The notes beneath the pieces are model-generated. The model was not told where the DNA came from and searched no databases. It saw nothing but the letters and a program-made list of their open reading frames with translations. A stretch of DNA of 64,000 nt from Ruegeria sp. HKCCD4315. GTDB taxonomy: Bacteria; Pseudomonadota; Alphaproteobacteria; Rhodobacterales; Rhodobacteraceae. The DNA is taken from NCBI RefSeq assembly GCF_013112245.1, contig NZ_WVRN01000002.1, forward strand, positions 124,001 to 188,000, in the 5' to 3' direction. This document shows, piece by piece, positions 10,596 to 19,127 of the stretch; position 1 is the stretch's first letter; every line of letters begins with the position of its first letter. The position numbers were made by a program, and so were the translations under genes.

Positions 10596-11462
10596 TCACG
10601 CGTCCAGGTTTTTGCCGACGATGCGCATCAGGAAGATTGCAACGATATTGGCAAGAATGATGGCATAGACACCTCCGGCTGATCCGAGGCCGACATTCTG
10701 GCTCTCCAGCACGCGCTGGAAGATCAGGTAGGTGAGCGTGCGGGTGCCGAATGCGCCGCCAGTGGTCACGAAGATCTCGGCGAATATCGACAGCAGGAAA
10801 ATCGTCTGGATCAGGATCACGATGGTGATCGCGCGACTCAGATGCGGCAGGATGATGTGGTAAAAGCGTTTCAGGACCGGTGCGCCGTCCATCTCTGCCG
10901 CTTCCAACTGCTCACTGTCCAGCGACTGGATCGCGGTCAACAGGATCAATGTTGCAAAGGGCAGCCACTGCCACGAGACGATCATGATGATCGAGGTCAT
11001 CGACGCCTCGGACAGCCATGAGATCGGCTCGGCCCCAAAGAAACGCCACAGATGCGCCAGCAGGCCGTTGACCGGGTCCATGAACATGTTCTTCCAGACC
11101 AGCGCGGATACTGTAGGCATTACGAAGAAGGGCGCGATCACAAGGATACGGACAACTCCTTGGCCCCACATCGGCTGATCCAGAAGCATCGCCAGTAGGA
11201 TGCCCAGAACAACGGTGATGACCAGAACACCGCCGACGATCATCAGCGTTGCCTGAACTGCAGGCCAAAACGAACTGGACGAGACAAAGCGGACGTAGTT
11301 GTCGAACCCGACCCATCCCAGATCACCGCCACGCAGGGGCAGGTACTTCTTGAAGGAAAAATACAGCGTCATCGTCAGAGGCACCAGCATCCAGCCAAGC
11401 AGCAGGACCACTGCGGGTGCCATCATCAGGCGAGCAACGGATCGGGAATGTTGAGTAGCCAT
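10596..11462 (-). CDS. smoF: Polyol ABC transporter permease (MalF type)
   Basis: Partner permease of 288 residues, with a hydrophobic N-terminal helix (MMAPAVVLLLGWMLVPLTMT) and the EAA loop seen as EAAEMDGAPVLKRFYHIILP. It forms the heterodimeric channel with smoG. It is separated from the binding-protein gene by about 107 bases that carry a strong stem-loop, a usual arrangement allowing more binding protein than permease. Assignment to polyols is by operon position. Confidence 0.9.
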   Translation of the reverse strand: MATQHSRSVARLMMAPAVVLLLGWMLVPLTMTLYFSFKKYLPLRGGDLGWVGFDNYVRFVSSSSFWPAVQATLMIVGGVLVITVVLGILLAMLLDQPMWGQGVVRILVIAPFFVMPTVSALVWKNMFMDPVNGLLAHLWRFFGAEPISWLSEASMTSIIMIVSWQWLPFATLILLTAIQSLDSEQLEAAEMDGAPVLKRFYHIILPHLSRAITIVILIQTIFLLSIFAEIFVTTGGAFGTRTLTYLIFQRVLESQNVGLGSAGGVYAIILANIVAIFLMRIVGKNLDA

Positions 11463-11530
11463 GACGCAAGACCTCTCTGTTCAGGCGTAGCTTAGCCTGC
11501 GAGAAAAACGCGGGTTGTGGAAGGGTTGAG

Positions 11531-11557
11531 GCGGGGGGCAGAGCGCTGCCCACCCGC
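11531..11557 (-). other. Intercistronic stem-loop between smoE and smoF
   Basis: GC-rich imperfect inverted repeat: GCGGGGGGCAG pairs with CTGCCCACCCGC around a four-base loop, with a bulge. It lies just after the binding-protein gene and before the first permease, with no long T-run. Such hairpins commonly protect the 3' end of the binding-protein message or act as partial terminators. Role inferred from position. Confidence 0.55.
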
Positions 11558-11569
11558 GGGGAGAAGACG

Positions 11570-12874
11570 TCAGTACCCTGCGGCTTCCATTTCTTCAGCG
11601 GTGAAGGCCTGCGCTTTTTCAAGCGCCTCGTCCACCGTCTGTTGTCCGGCATAGACTGCCGAGAACTCCTGGCTCACCTGCGTGGCGATGCCTGCGAATT
11701 CCGGGATCGCGACGAACTGGATGCCAACATAGGGCGTCGGTTGTGCACAGCAGTTGTCCGGATCGGCCGCAAGGATCGAATCCAGCGTCATCTTGGCGAA
11801 TGGAACCTTCTGGTATTCCGGATTCTCATACAGTGAGGTCCGTGCACCCGGAGGCACATTGGCCCAGCCTTCATTTTCGGCCACCAACTCGATGTAATCT
11901 TTCGAAGTTGCCCACTCGATGAACTGCTTGGCCGCATCTTCCTGCTGCGTGCCCGCAGGAATGGCCAGTGCCCAAGCCCACAGCCAGTTGGCACGTTTGT
12001 CGACACCTTCCGAATTTGGTGCCAGCGCAAAGCCAACCTGGTCAGCCACGGTCGAGTCATTCGGGTTGGTCACAAAGGATGCCGCGACGGTGGCGTCGAT
12101 CCACATGCCGCACTTGCCTTGCTGGAACAGCGAGAGGTTTTCGTTGAACCCGTTGGTCGCATATCCCGCTGGGCCAGACTCATTCATCATATCGACGAAG
12201 AAGGTCAGCGCTTCTTTCCATTCGGGTTGATCGAACTGAGGTTTCCAGTCCTCATCGAACCAGCGGGCACCGAAGGAATTCCCAGTCACGGTGATAAACG
12301 CGCCGCCCTCACCCCAACCGGCCTTGCCGCGCAGGCAGATGCCGTTGATGTCGTTGTCGCGGTCGGTCATGGCTGCCGCAGCTTCACGGATGAACTGCCA
12401 CGTCGGCGCATCAGGCATCTCCAGCCCGGCCTGTTCCATCAGGTCGGTGCGGTACATCACCATCGAGCTTTCGCCGTAGAACGGGGCTGCATACAGTGTG
12501 CCGTCGTTGCTGAGGCCGTTACGCATCGCGGGCAGGATGTCGTCCACGTCATATTCGGCGGACATGCCTTCTAACGGGACCAGCCAGCCATTCGCGCCCC
12601 AGATTGGCGTTTCGTACATGCCGATGGTCATGATGTCGAACTGACCGCCCTTGGTGGTGATGTCGGTGGTCACGCGCTGGCGTAGCACGTTTTCTTCCAG
12701 TGTCACCCATTCCACATCAATGCCGGTCGCTTCGGTAAATTTGTCGGTATAGCCCTGCATCCGGATCATGTCGCCGTTGTTCACAGTGGCGATGGTAATG
12801 GATTGCGCGTGGGCCGCTGCCGTGGCGACGAAAGTCAATGCAGTCGCCGCACGAAGTGCGTGCTTCAGATACAT
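11570..12874 (-). CDS. smoE: Polyol ABC transporter substrate-binding protein
   Basis: Periplasmic solute-binding protein of 434 residues, extracellular-solute-binding family 1. A Sec signal peptide (roughly MYLKHALRAATALTFVATAAAHAQ, cleaved after AHA) precedes the mature start SITIATVNNGDMIRMQ. It captures sorbitol/mannitol-type polyols and delivers them to SmoFG. It is the first gene of the minus-strand operon; its upstream 95-base gap to the LacI gene holds a motif also found at the lacI/xylB promoter. Recognition as SmoE rests on family plus the complete smoEFGKS-mtlK gene order. Confidence 0.92.
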   Translation of the reverse strand: MYLKHALRAATALTFVATAAAHAQSITIATVNNGDMIRMQGYTDKFTEATGIDVEWVTLEENVLRQRVTTDITTKGGQFDIMTIGMYETPIWGANGWLVPLEGMSAEYDVDDILPAMRNGLSNDGTLYAAPFYGESSMVMYRTDLMEQAGLEMPDAPTWQFIREAAAAMTDRDNDINGICLRGKAGWGEGGAFITVTGNSFGARWFDEDWKPQFDQPEWKEALTFFVDMMNESGPAGYATNGFNENLSLFQQGKCGMWIDATVAASFVTNPNDSTVADQVGFALAPNSEGVDKRANWLWAWALAIPAGTQQEDAAKQFIEWATSKDYIELVAENEGWANVPPGARTSLYENPEYQKVPFAKMTLDSILAADPDNCCAQPTPYVGIQFVAIPEFAGIATQVSQEFSAVYAGQQTVDEALEKAQAFTAEEMEAAGY

Positions 12875-12922
12875 CCCTGTCCTCCCTGAGCTTGGATGTC
12901 GTGCAGGGAGCCTAGATCGTAA

Positions 12923-12960
12923 ATTGTCGCGCCGTCAATAAAAACTTTACGCGCGTTAAA
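12923..12960. promoter_or_regulatory. Putative LacI-family operators upstream of the polyol operon
   Basis: Two CG-centred near-palindromes lie in the 95-base gap before smoE. One is TTTACGCGCGTTAAA at 12946-12960; a weaker one is ATTGTCGCGCCGTCAAT at 12923-12939. The first shares the pattern TTTNCGCGCGNNAAA with a site at 14051-14065, on the other side of the LacI gene. LacI-family operators typically have a central CG, so the linked regulator is the likely binder. The match is seen in the sequence; binding is inferred. Confidence 0.55.
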
Positions 12961-12969
12961 ATAATTCGC

Positions 12970-13995
12970 TTATGCAGAATCCCTCAGAACCAGCCTTGCG
13001 GGAAAAAGGGTTTCACTGCGTGTTTCAAATTCTCCACCATTTTCAATAAGTTCGAACAAAGTCTCTACGCTGCGCCCCGCAACGTTGTCGTAGTCATGTG
13101 CAGCAGTCGTCAGAGACGGGCACGTAAACTTTGCAAAGGGGTGATCGTCATTCGAGGCCACGCGCAGCGTGCAATCATCTTTGCGCCCTACCCGAATCCC
13201 CTGTTCAAAACAGGCCGCAAGAAATCCAATGGCCAGCCTGTCATTGCTGCACAAAACCGAGTTTGTTTTCAGCCCACGCTCTGCCAGAACTTTTAAAGCG
13301 CCCCGATGCCCAATCTCTTCAAAAGCCCAGCCTTTGCCATCGACTTTGATGATATGAGGCTCGAACCCCAGGCGTTCCATAACCTCAATATAGGCTTTCC
13401 GTCGTTTGTTGGCGTTTGGGTTTGCAGGTGTGCGCATTTCAAAGAATGAAGGCGGCTCGCCTGTCCGTGTCATGTATTCCACGGTCTGCGAAACAAAGCT
13501 GAAATTGTCCGAACCAACAAAAGCTGCCCCCAGACCATCAAGATTACTGTCGAACAGGACGGTTGGCACATTGGCACAGAATTTTTCGACTGCGGATCGG
13601 TCCGAGATGCGCCCCAATGGTGCCAGCAAAACCCCTGCGGGTTTCATGGATTGCAGCCCGTCCAGAATTTCGTTTTCTAGTTTTTGTTCCCCGTGTGAGC
13701 TGAACAGGGACGGTCGGTAGCCCGCCGCAATGCAGGATTGTTCCAGATACCTGGCAATCTCAGCGAAGAACGGATCGGCAAGATAGGGCACGACGATGCC
13801 AATGTTCTTGGTCAGTTTCCGGTTCTGGTTCACAGCATAGATATTCGGGCGGTAGTCAAACCGTTCCAGCGCCTCTTCGATGCGCGCCCTTGTTGTCGGG
13901 CGTACGCTGTCGGGGTCGTGGAAATACTTGGACACCGTGGGTCGCGAGATCCCGCTGAGGGCCGCGAACTCTTCCATGTTTTTTATCTTGGTCAT
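12970..13995 (-). CDS. LacI-family transcriptional regulator
   Basis: DNA-binding repressor of 341 residues. The N-terminal LacI helix-turn-helix reads EEFAALSGISRPTVSKYF with the hinge-helix region after RPNIYAVN, followed by a periplasmic-binding-protein-like effector domain (IGIVVPYLADPFFAEIARYLE onward). It sits directly upstream of smoE in the same orientation and divergent from xylB, so it most likely controls both in response to a polyol or sugar. Shared CG-centred motifs at 12946 and 14051 flank the gene. It may be cotranscribed with the smo genes or have its own promoter in the xylB intergenic region. Confidence 0.9.
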   Translation of the reverse strand: MTKIKNMEEFAALSGISRPTVSKYFHDPDSVRPTTRARIEEALERFDYRPNIYAVNQNRKLTKNIGIVVPYLADPFFAEIARYLEQSCIAAGYRPSLFSSHGEQKLENEILDGLQSMKPAGVLLAPLGRISDRSAVEKFCANVPTVLFDSNLDGLGAAFVGSDNFSFVSQTVEYMTRTGEPPSFFEMRTPANPNANKRRKAYIEVMERLGFEPHIIKVDGKGWAFEEIGHRGALKVLAERGLKTNSVLCSNDRLAIGFLAACFEQGIRVGRKDDCTLRVASNDDHPFAKFTCPSLTTAAHDYDNVAGRSVETLFELIENGGEFETRSETLFPARLVLRDSA

Positions 13996-14050
13996 TCCAG
14001 TCTGCCTGCGGATTCCAGCCGCCTTGATCTTATCATATTTTTACATATTC

Positions 14051-14065
14051 TTTGCGCGCGACAAA
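14051..14065. promoter_or_regulatory. Putative LacI operator in the lacI/xylB divergent region
   Basis: TTTGCGCGCGACAAA lies between the divergent regulator and xylulokinase genes, and matches TTTNCGCGCGNNAAA also found before smoE. The reverse complement TTTGTCGCGCGCAAA resembles the second, weaker site at 12923. The shared pattern supports a small regulon made of the smo operon and xylB. Confidence 0.5.
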
Positions 14066-14103
14066 AAATCAATAGCCAGACATGAGCGGTGCAAGAGGTC
14101 TGA

Positions 14104-15540
14104 ATGTATCTTGGGATTGATATCGGAACATCAGCAGTCAAACTTGTCTGCACGGATACCGACCGGATTCTCGCCACTTCCTCGGTAGGGATCGACACGT
14201 CCTCGCCGCGGCCCGGATGGTCAGAACAGCACCCGGATCTGTGGTGGGATGCAACACGCGACGCATTGAACCAACTTTCCGGACAAGTCACGCTGTCGGG
14301 CGTGAAAGCCATCGGTTTGTCTGGTCAGATGCATGGGGCCGTGTTGCTGGACCACAATCTGCGTCCGATCCGCCCGGCAATCCTTTGGAATGACAGCAGA
14401 TCAGCACGAGAATGCGACGAACTGCGCGCGGTCCAGCCGAAAATCGGGCAGATCGCAGGTGTTCTTCCGCTGCCAGGGTTTACAGCGCCCAAGATTTCGT
14501 GGCTGAAACAGAATGAACCCGAACACTATTCGCGTCTCGCTCATATGCTGCTGCCCAAGGATTACGTCGGCTTATGCCTGCATGGAGAATTGGCAACCGA
14601 TACCTCAGATGCTGCGGGAACACTTTGGCTGGATCAGGCCGCGCGCAACTGGCATGTCGGGATTACTGAGGCCACTGGCGTCTTACCCAGCTGGTTGCCA
14701 CCGATTTTTAACGGCACCGACGTTGTAGGAAGTGTAACAGCACAAGCTGCCGCGATGACCGGGTTGAAGGAAGGTGTTCCCGTGGTGGCCGGAGGAGGTG
14801 ACGCGGCAACAGGTGCTGTATCTCTGGGGGCTACCGAACCGGGACGTGGGTTTATCTCACTGGGAACATCCGGCCAACTGTTCGTTGCAGATCGCGAATA
14901 CAAACCCAATCCAGAACGTTATGTACACGCATTTGCGCACACGTTGCCGGGCCGTTGGTATCAAATGGCCGCAATGCTGAACGGTGCGCGGCCAATTTCG
15001 TGGATAGGTGGGCAGCTGGGGCTTTCCGCTGCCGAGGTTGTTGCACTTGCCGAAACGGCCAGCGGAGAGCGTTTGCCGATCTTCCTGCCTTACCTGACTG
15101 GTGAGCGAAGCCCTTTGGGAGATCCCCATATCCGCGCGAGCTTCTTTGGTCTTGAGGATTCGACAACACGCGCTGAAATCTGTCGTTCTGTGGTAGAAGC
15201 AATTGCATTTTGCTTTGCTGACGCAGCACAGAGTTTCGGCGATACAATTGACAGCTTGCCAGAATTGGCCGCTATCGGAGGGGGCAGCCAGTCAGATCTG
15301 TTATTGCGCCTGATCGCCACGGTCACGGGGAAACCCATCGTGCGCTCACAAGGGTCCGATTCAGGTCCAGCCTTTGGCGCTGCCCGTCTTGCGGCCTGCG
15401 GTGTTGGTGCTTTGCAAGAGGCGGACCTTGCAGTTCAGCCGTCCACAACTGACAGGTTTGAACCTGACGAGATGGCCGCTTTGTCTGAACGATTGCAGCG
15501 ATTTCGCCGGTTGTACAAAGCTGTCAGCGTTGTCGATTGA
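14104..15540 (+). CDS. xylB: Xylulokinase
   Basis: FGGY-family kinase of 478 residues that phosphorylates D-xylulose to xylulose 5-phosphate for the pentose phosphate pathway. It begins MYLGIDIGTSAVKLV (phosphate loop) and has the XylB hallmark GLSGQMHGAVLLD, the substrate segment WNDSRSA, GGGDAATGAVSLGA, and a C-terminal AIGGGSQSDLLLRL. It is divergent from the LacI gene and shares a motif with the smo promoter. This fits a role in D-arabitol use: mannitol/arabitol dehydrogenase gives D-xylulose, which this enzyme activates. XylB may also act on D-fructose-like ketoses only weakly, so a separate fructokinase outside the window would be needed for mannitol and sorbitol. Confidence 0.93.
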   Translation: MYLGIDIGTSAVKLVCTDTDRILATSSVGIDTSSPRPGWSEQHPDLWWDATRDALNQLSGQVTLSGVKAIGLSGQMHGAVLLDHNLRPIRPAILWNDSRSARECDELRAVQPKIGQIAGVLPLPGFTAPKISWLKQNEPEHYSRLAHMLLPKDYVGLCLHGELATDTSDAAGTLWLDQAARNWHVGITEATGVLPSWLPPIFNGTDVVGSVTAQAAAMTGLKEGVPVVAGGGDAATGAVSLGATEPGRGFISLGTSGQLFVADREYKPNPERYVHAFAHTLPGRWYQMAAMLNGARPISWIGGQLGLSAAEVVALAETASGERLPIFLPYLTGERSPLGDPHIRASFFGLEDSTTRAEICRSVVEAIAFCFADAAQSFGDTIDSLPELAAIGGGSQSDLLLRLIATVTGKPIVRSQGSDSGPAFGAARLAACGVGALQEADLAVQPSTTDRFEPDEMAALSERLQRFRRLYKAVSVVD

Positions 15541-16062
15541 TCGCCATGCGCAAACGGTCGGCATTGACCCCTGGGGTCAATAACATTCCTGCGAGCGGCC
15601 ATGAATACGATCAGGCGTTCTGACAACAGTCATAGCCAGCCCTGAGGATACGGAGCCGGTGCGATGCCCCGAACTTGTCAGACAGGAAGCCCACCGACCA
15701 CACATGATCGTTCCTCTACGCTCCAGCATTACCCCGACCCGAGGGCGACCAACCTGACGAACAACCCTAGCCGGTTTACATCGGCTGGGGGATTTGGTTC
15801 GCGATTTATAGCATGAGCGATCCAGATGTTTGTTCGTCCTGCTGGGAGATGCGCGGTACCCGTTTGTATGTCCGATTTGGTCCAACGCAAGTCTTTGCCA
15901 GAGTTTCGGTCCTGAAGCCCACTTGTTTTAGCGCGCCCTGCACCGGGCGGTAACGTGGTGTAAATTACAGTTTCTGGGGGCTGCGGGGGTCTATCCCCAG
16001 ATTAAGTGCTTTCTCATTTCCTACGGCCCTAAAAATCATACCGCGATCGGAGCAAAATCGGA
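15541..16062. other. Gene-poor spacer between xylB and ccdB
   Basis: About 520 bases with no convincing gene; open frames here lack family motifs and good ribosome sites. It holds a perfect 19-bp palindrome, ATTGACCCCTGGGGTCAAT, at 15563-15581, 23 bases after the xylB stop. The one-base centre is too small for a hairpin loop, so a protein-binding site is more likely than a terminator. A second stem, TCTGGGG...CCCCAGA, occurs near 15973-16001. Nothing else recognised. Confidence 0.4.
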
Positions 16063-16362
16063 CTAAAACCCTTGCATCAGCATGTCGACCGCGACGGTGA
16101 TTTGCTCAAAATCGTCGTTCAGATTGCACACCTGCGACTTTAGTAGCCCAACGGGAACAGCCGCCATGAATTGGGTTACCATCACGACAGGCATACCTTC
16201 GATTTCAAAAACCGGATTTAACCGCGTCGCTGGTTTGGGCGCGATCGATTTGGGCAAGAGTGGCACCACAATGCGAGTATTCAAGTCGCTGAGTAGATCT
16301 GCTTGAATATCCAAAAGAAACCCATCCCCTGAAGGGTTCGGGAAAACATCGTATTTCGGCAT
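16063..16362 (-). CDS. ccdB: CcdB-family toxin (DNA gyrase inhibitor)
   Basis: Toxin of a type II toxin-antitoxin pair, 99 residues, the usual CcdB length (about 100). Family features are the start MPKYDVFPNPSGDGFLLDIQADLL, the VVPLLP segment, and the C-terminal FDxIxxAVDxL-like stretch FEQITVAVDMLMQGF, close to the gyrase-poisoning C-terminal Trp-Gly-Ile region of plasmid CcdB (here altered). It follows the antitoxin with a one-base overlap. Expected to trap DNA gyrase-DNA complexes unless bound by CcdA. Whether it is active is unknown. Confidence 0.88.
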   Translation of the reverse strand: MPKYDVFPNPSGDGFLLDIQADLLSDLNTRIVVPLLPKSIAPKPATRLNPVFEIEGMPVVMVTQFMAAVPVGLLKSQVCNLNDDFEQITVAVDMLMQGF

Positions 16363-16592
16363 CAGAATTGCCTGAAGCTTTCCAGAGGAAGGCCGTTCTG
16401 CTCAACATAAGAATTTGAGCTTCTCAGCGCAGCCGCGTTTTCTGATTTCCATAGTTCAGACTTTGCCGTGGCAACAGCAGCGCGCACGCCTTCCTCGGCT
16501 GCACGGGACAGGTTTACTTTCAGCGCTTTTGCCTCTGCAAGTAACGCACTATCAAGCGACAGATTTGTTGGCTTTCGCGTCTGCGCGTTCAT
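16362..16592 (-). CDS. ccdA: CcdA-family antitoxin
   Basis: Antitoxin of 76 residues. The N-terminal half (KPTNLSLDSALLAEAKALKVNLSRAAEEGV) resembles the ribbon-helix-helix DNA-binding domain of CcdA. The C-terminal half, with the AALRSSNSYVEQNGLPLESFRQF segment, corresponds to the disordered toxin-wrapping region, including the conserved NxxVExxGLPL motif. A strong GGAGG lies seven bases before the ATG. The dimer should repress its own promoter, where overlapping palindromes are visible, and neutralise CcdB. Confidence 0.9.
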   Translation of the reverse strand: MNAQTRKPTNLSLDSALLAEAKALKVNLSRAAEEGVRAAVATAKSELWKSENAAALRSSNSYVEQNGLPLESFRQF

Positions 16593-16616
16593 CTTTGGGC
16601 CTCCGTATACGCGAAA

Positions 16617-16654
16617 ATACTTCTATGAAGTATGCGTGTCAAACATGCGCATAC
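16617..16654. promoter_or_regulatory. Overlapping palindromes at the ccdAB promoter
   Basis: Two perfect inverted repeats overlap just upstream of ccdA: ATACTTC-TAT-GAAGTAT (16617-16633) and GTATGCG...CGCATAC (16630-16636 with 16648-16654). They sit where the promoter should be, as expected for autorepression by the CcdA-CcdB complex. The repeats are directly seen; the function is inferred from the family. Confidence 0.6.
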
Positions 16655-16773
16655 AAAGGCAGGCTTTCCATTAGGGACCGTTGAGCCGGTTCGACTGCAT
16701 TTGTCGTTTGCGTTGCATCGATGGCAATGGACCTTACTTGTCCGACCAAACGTTTTTTGAGCAGTACTCCCGG

Positions 16774-18792
16774 TTATGAAGCGCGAGCCTCATAGGCAGC
16801 TGCGCGCTTGATCATCACTTGTGATGCCATGTCGCCGCCGCGCAATGTGTCAGCAGTCTGAAATGCGGTGATGGCCTCTGGGAAACGACTGGCCCTAAAA
16901 TGCGACAGCCCGGTCTCATAGGCATCAATCCAGTCGCGCGATCCTTTGAAACTGTCCGCCATAGCGATCAACTCATACACCACCAGCGCTTCAGAACGGC
17001 CTTGTATCTCAACTGTATCCAGCTCGCGTACGACAATGGCACTACCTGCTTCTTGCCGTGTTTCGGGGCCTATGATGATCGCACTGCCGTAGGTTTTGTT
17101 TGTCCCTTCAAGACGGCTGGCGACGTTCACCACGTCGCCGATTGCGGTGTAGTTCAGCCGCTGTTCGGAACCGATATTTCCAACCAGCGCTTCTCCGCTG
17201 TTCAACCCGATCCTGACATGCAGCGCGCTGTCGGATTGGCTCTGCAAACTCGAGGATTCGACCACATCCACCAGTTCAAGTGCTGCGCGGCAGGCATGTT
17301 CGGCATGGTTTGGATTTTGTCGCGGCGCACCCCAGAATGCCATAACCGCATCACCGATGAATTTGTCGATGGTTCCGTCGTGACGCTCGATGGTTGTTGT
17401 CGCGGCACTGAAGAATGGCTCCATAAGTTCGACGATCTTGGGGCCATGCTTTTCGGTCAGACCTGTGAACCCCGATACATCGCAAAACAGAACCGATATC
17501 TGTTTGGTCTCGCCGCCGGGTTGGGTTTTGATACCTTCCGCCACCAGCATGCGGACCAGATCGGTTGGTACGTATTTGCGGAATGCCGACAGACCCGCGG
17601 CCATACTGGCTGTTGCGGCGGACAGGTTTTCGAGCTCTTTCAGCCGAGAGGGTCTGCGAGAAACCTGTTCGACATCAAAACGTTCGATCCGACTGAGGTC
17701 TTCGGCCACGCGGGACAGTGGGTTTGCAACGACCCGACGGACAAACCAGATGGCCAAACCTATTGCCACGACGACGACGCCAAGCAGGATGTAAACCAAG
17801 TTTAGCAGGGTCTTGTCGATGCCCGACAGAAAGGCTGATTCCGGGATCACAGTGGCGACCCGCCAGCCATAGAACCCAAGAGGCGTCAACGCCACCGCAT
17901 AGGGTACATCCTCAAAAACGATCCGTTTCGTCACTGGCCCGGGCGTTTTGTTTTCTGCATCGGCCATCAGCCTCTCACCCGAGATTTTGGCAACCTCATA
18001 GAGCTCCCCTTCGCCCATCCGTGCTGGTGTGATTTCGTCCGCCTCGGGGTCGGGGATGGCAATCACTTTGCCGTCTGCGTTGATGATAAAGGCCGCGCCG
18101 AACTCTCCGGGGCGCAGCGATCCCAGAAAGCGGGAAAGGCGGTCGGTATCAATCGCTACCGTCAACACGCCTTGCCGTTGGCGGCGCACGTCGATGGGAC
18201 CAGCAAAGGCATATAGGGTCTTGTCGCTTCCCGGCAGATCCCTGACTTCAATCCAATCCGGTGTATCGCGGTCGATGAAGTTGCGATACCAGGCGTGTTC
18301 GCGTGGGTCGAAATCTGTGTCGGTGAAGGTCCGCTCCTCGAACTGAATGTCGCCAGGGATAAAGATATAACGGTCGTTGCGAAGCATCCGGTTGCGAATG
18401 TTCTCATCGATTTCCATCATCTCCAGACCGCTGTCACCCAGGCGATGTGCGGCGAAGAAATTCCCGTCGGGCCAGCCGAAGGTGATCCACGAGATGTTGG
18501 GCTGCGCCTGTATTTGCGACAGAAACACAAACTCGCGCTTGTCTGCCTGGCGCGTCTGGATAACGTCTTGGATGAAAATCGTGCGGACTGCCGCCCAAGC
18601 TGCTTCGGCCGACCTGAGGGTCAGCCCAACTTCGATGCGTACGGTATTGGCGATCTGTCCGTTGATTTCAGCCGCCAGCATGCGGCTGTTTTCTCGCGCC
18701 GTTGTCCACCACAAAGAATGCACGACAAAGGTCGACACGCCGATCGACAGGGCAACAAGTATAGATACGGCGATCCCTACACTGACACGCAT
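16774..18792 (-). CDS. Membrane-anchored adenylate cyclase with periplasmic Cache sensor
   Basis: Class III nucleotide cyclase of about 672 residues. An N-terminal transmembrane helix (VGIAVSILVALSIGVSTFVV) precedes a long periplasmic sensor of Cache type (residues about 35-330, including REHAWYRNF and GFYGWRVATVIPESAFL). A second transmembrane helix (LVYILLGVVVVAIGLAIWFV), a HAMP-like linker and the catalytic domain follow. Catalytic residues are visible: metal Asp in FCDVSGF, the adenine-selecting Lys in DKFIGD with its metal Asp, and Asp/Asn/Arg in GDVVNVASR. It should make cAMP in response to a small extracellular ligand. ATG 18792 is preferred over the TTG 21 bases upstream because GGAG lies six bases before it. 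Confidence 0.9.
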   Translation of the reverse strand: MRVSVGIAVSILVALSIGVSTFVVHSLWWTTARENSRMLAAEINGQIANTVRIEVGLTLRSAEAAWAAVRTIFIQDVIQTRQADKREFVFLSQIQAQPNISWITFGWPDGNFFAAHRLGDSGLEMMEIDENIRNRMLRNDRYIFIPGDIQFEERTFTDTDFDPREHAWYRNFIDRDTPDWIEVRDLPGSDKTLYAFAGPIDVRRQRQGVLTVAIDTDRLSRFLGSLRPGEFGAAFIINADGKVIAIPDPEADEITPARMGEGELYEVAKISGERLMADAENKTPGPVTKRIVFEDVPYAVALTPLGFYGWRVATVIPESAFLSGIDKTLLNLVYILLGVVVVAIGLAIWFVRRVVANPLSRVAEDLSRIERFDVEQVSRRPSRLKELENLSAATASMAAGLSAFRKYVPTDLVRMLVAEGIKTQPGGETKQISVLFCDVSGFTGLTEKHGPKIVELMEPFFSAATTTIERHDGTIDKFIGDAVMAFWGAPRQNPNHAEHACRAALELVDVVESSSLQSQSDSALHVRIGLNSGEALVGNIGSEQRLNYTAIGDVVNVASRLEGTNKTYGSAIIIGPETRQEAGSAIVVRELDTVEIQGRSEALVVYELIAMADSFKGSRDWIDAYETGLSHFRASRFPEAITAFQTADTLRGGDMASQVMIKRAAAYEARAS

Positions 18793-19127
18793 TCCAGCTC
18801 CACAACGACCCAAAATAGCAGACGGTTCAATCGGTTTTTCTGAAGGGTCGATTTGAGCTTAGTGGGTGCCCTGGCTTGTTTCCAGTCGGTTGAGTGGAAT
18901 ATGCCAACTTGTTTACTTGACGTTGAGCGCTTGTCTGCCTCGGACCTGCCAGACGCCGCGTTGCCGCCAGCTCAGCAATCAGAAATTTGGGCCAGTCGGG
19001 TCGGGGTCCTCTCTTTAGAAACGACCCCTGCACATTGGGCATCCGCTGACTGAAGGAAAATGAAGGATGCCGTTTCACAAATTAACACTCGACCGGCAAA
19101 CCGGCCGAGTGCGTTTTGAGTTCTTCT
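18793..19127. other. Intergenic spacer between the cyclase and the repeat protein
   Basis: About 335 bases with no recognisable gene. It contains the cyclase promoter region and, at its far end, the terminator hairpin of the acidic repeat protein (19086-19111). No other structured element noted. Confidence 0.4.
19086..19111 (-). terminator. Hairpin terminator of the acidic repeat protein gene
   Basis: Inverted repeat CACTCG-A-CCGG, loop CAAA, CCGG-C-CGAGTG, starting 16 bases past the stop of the minus-strand gene. In the minus direction it is followed by TTAATTTGTG, a short U-rich tail, so it fits an intrinsic terminator. On the plus strand GTTTT follows as well, so it could act in both directions. 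Confidence 0.6.

Noticed and set aside
15577..15885. 102-codon minus-strand open frame after xylB
   Set aside because: Arg/Ser-rich, no motif and no ribosome site; region treated as non-coding.
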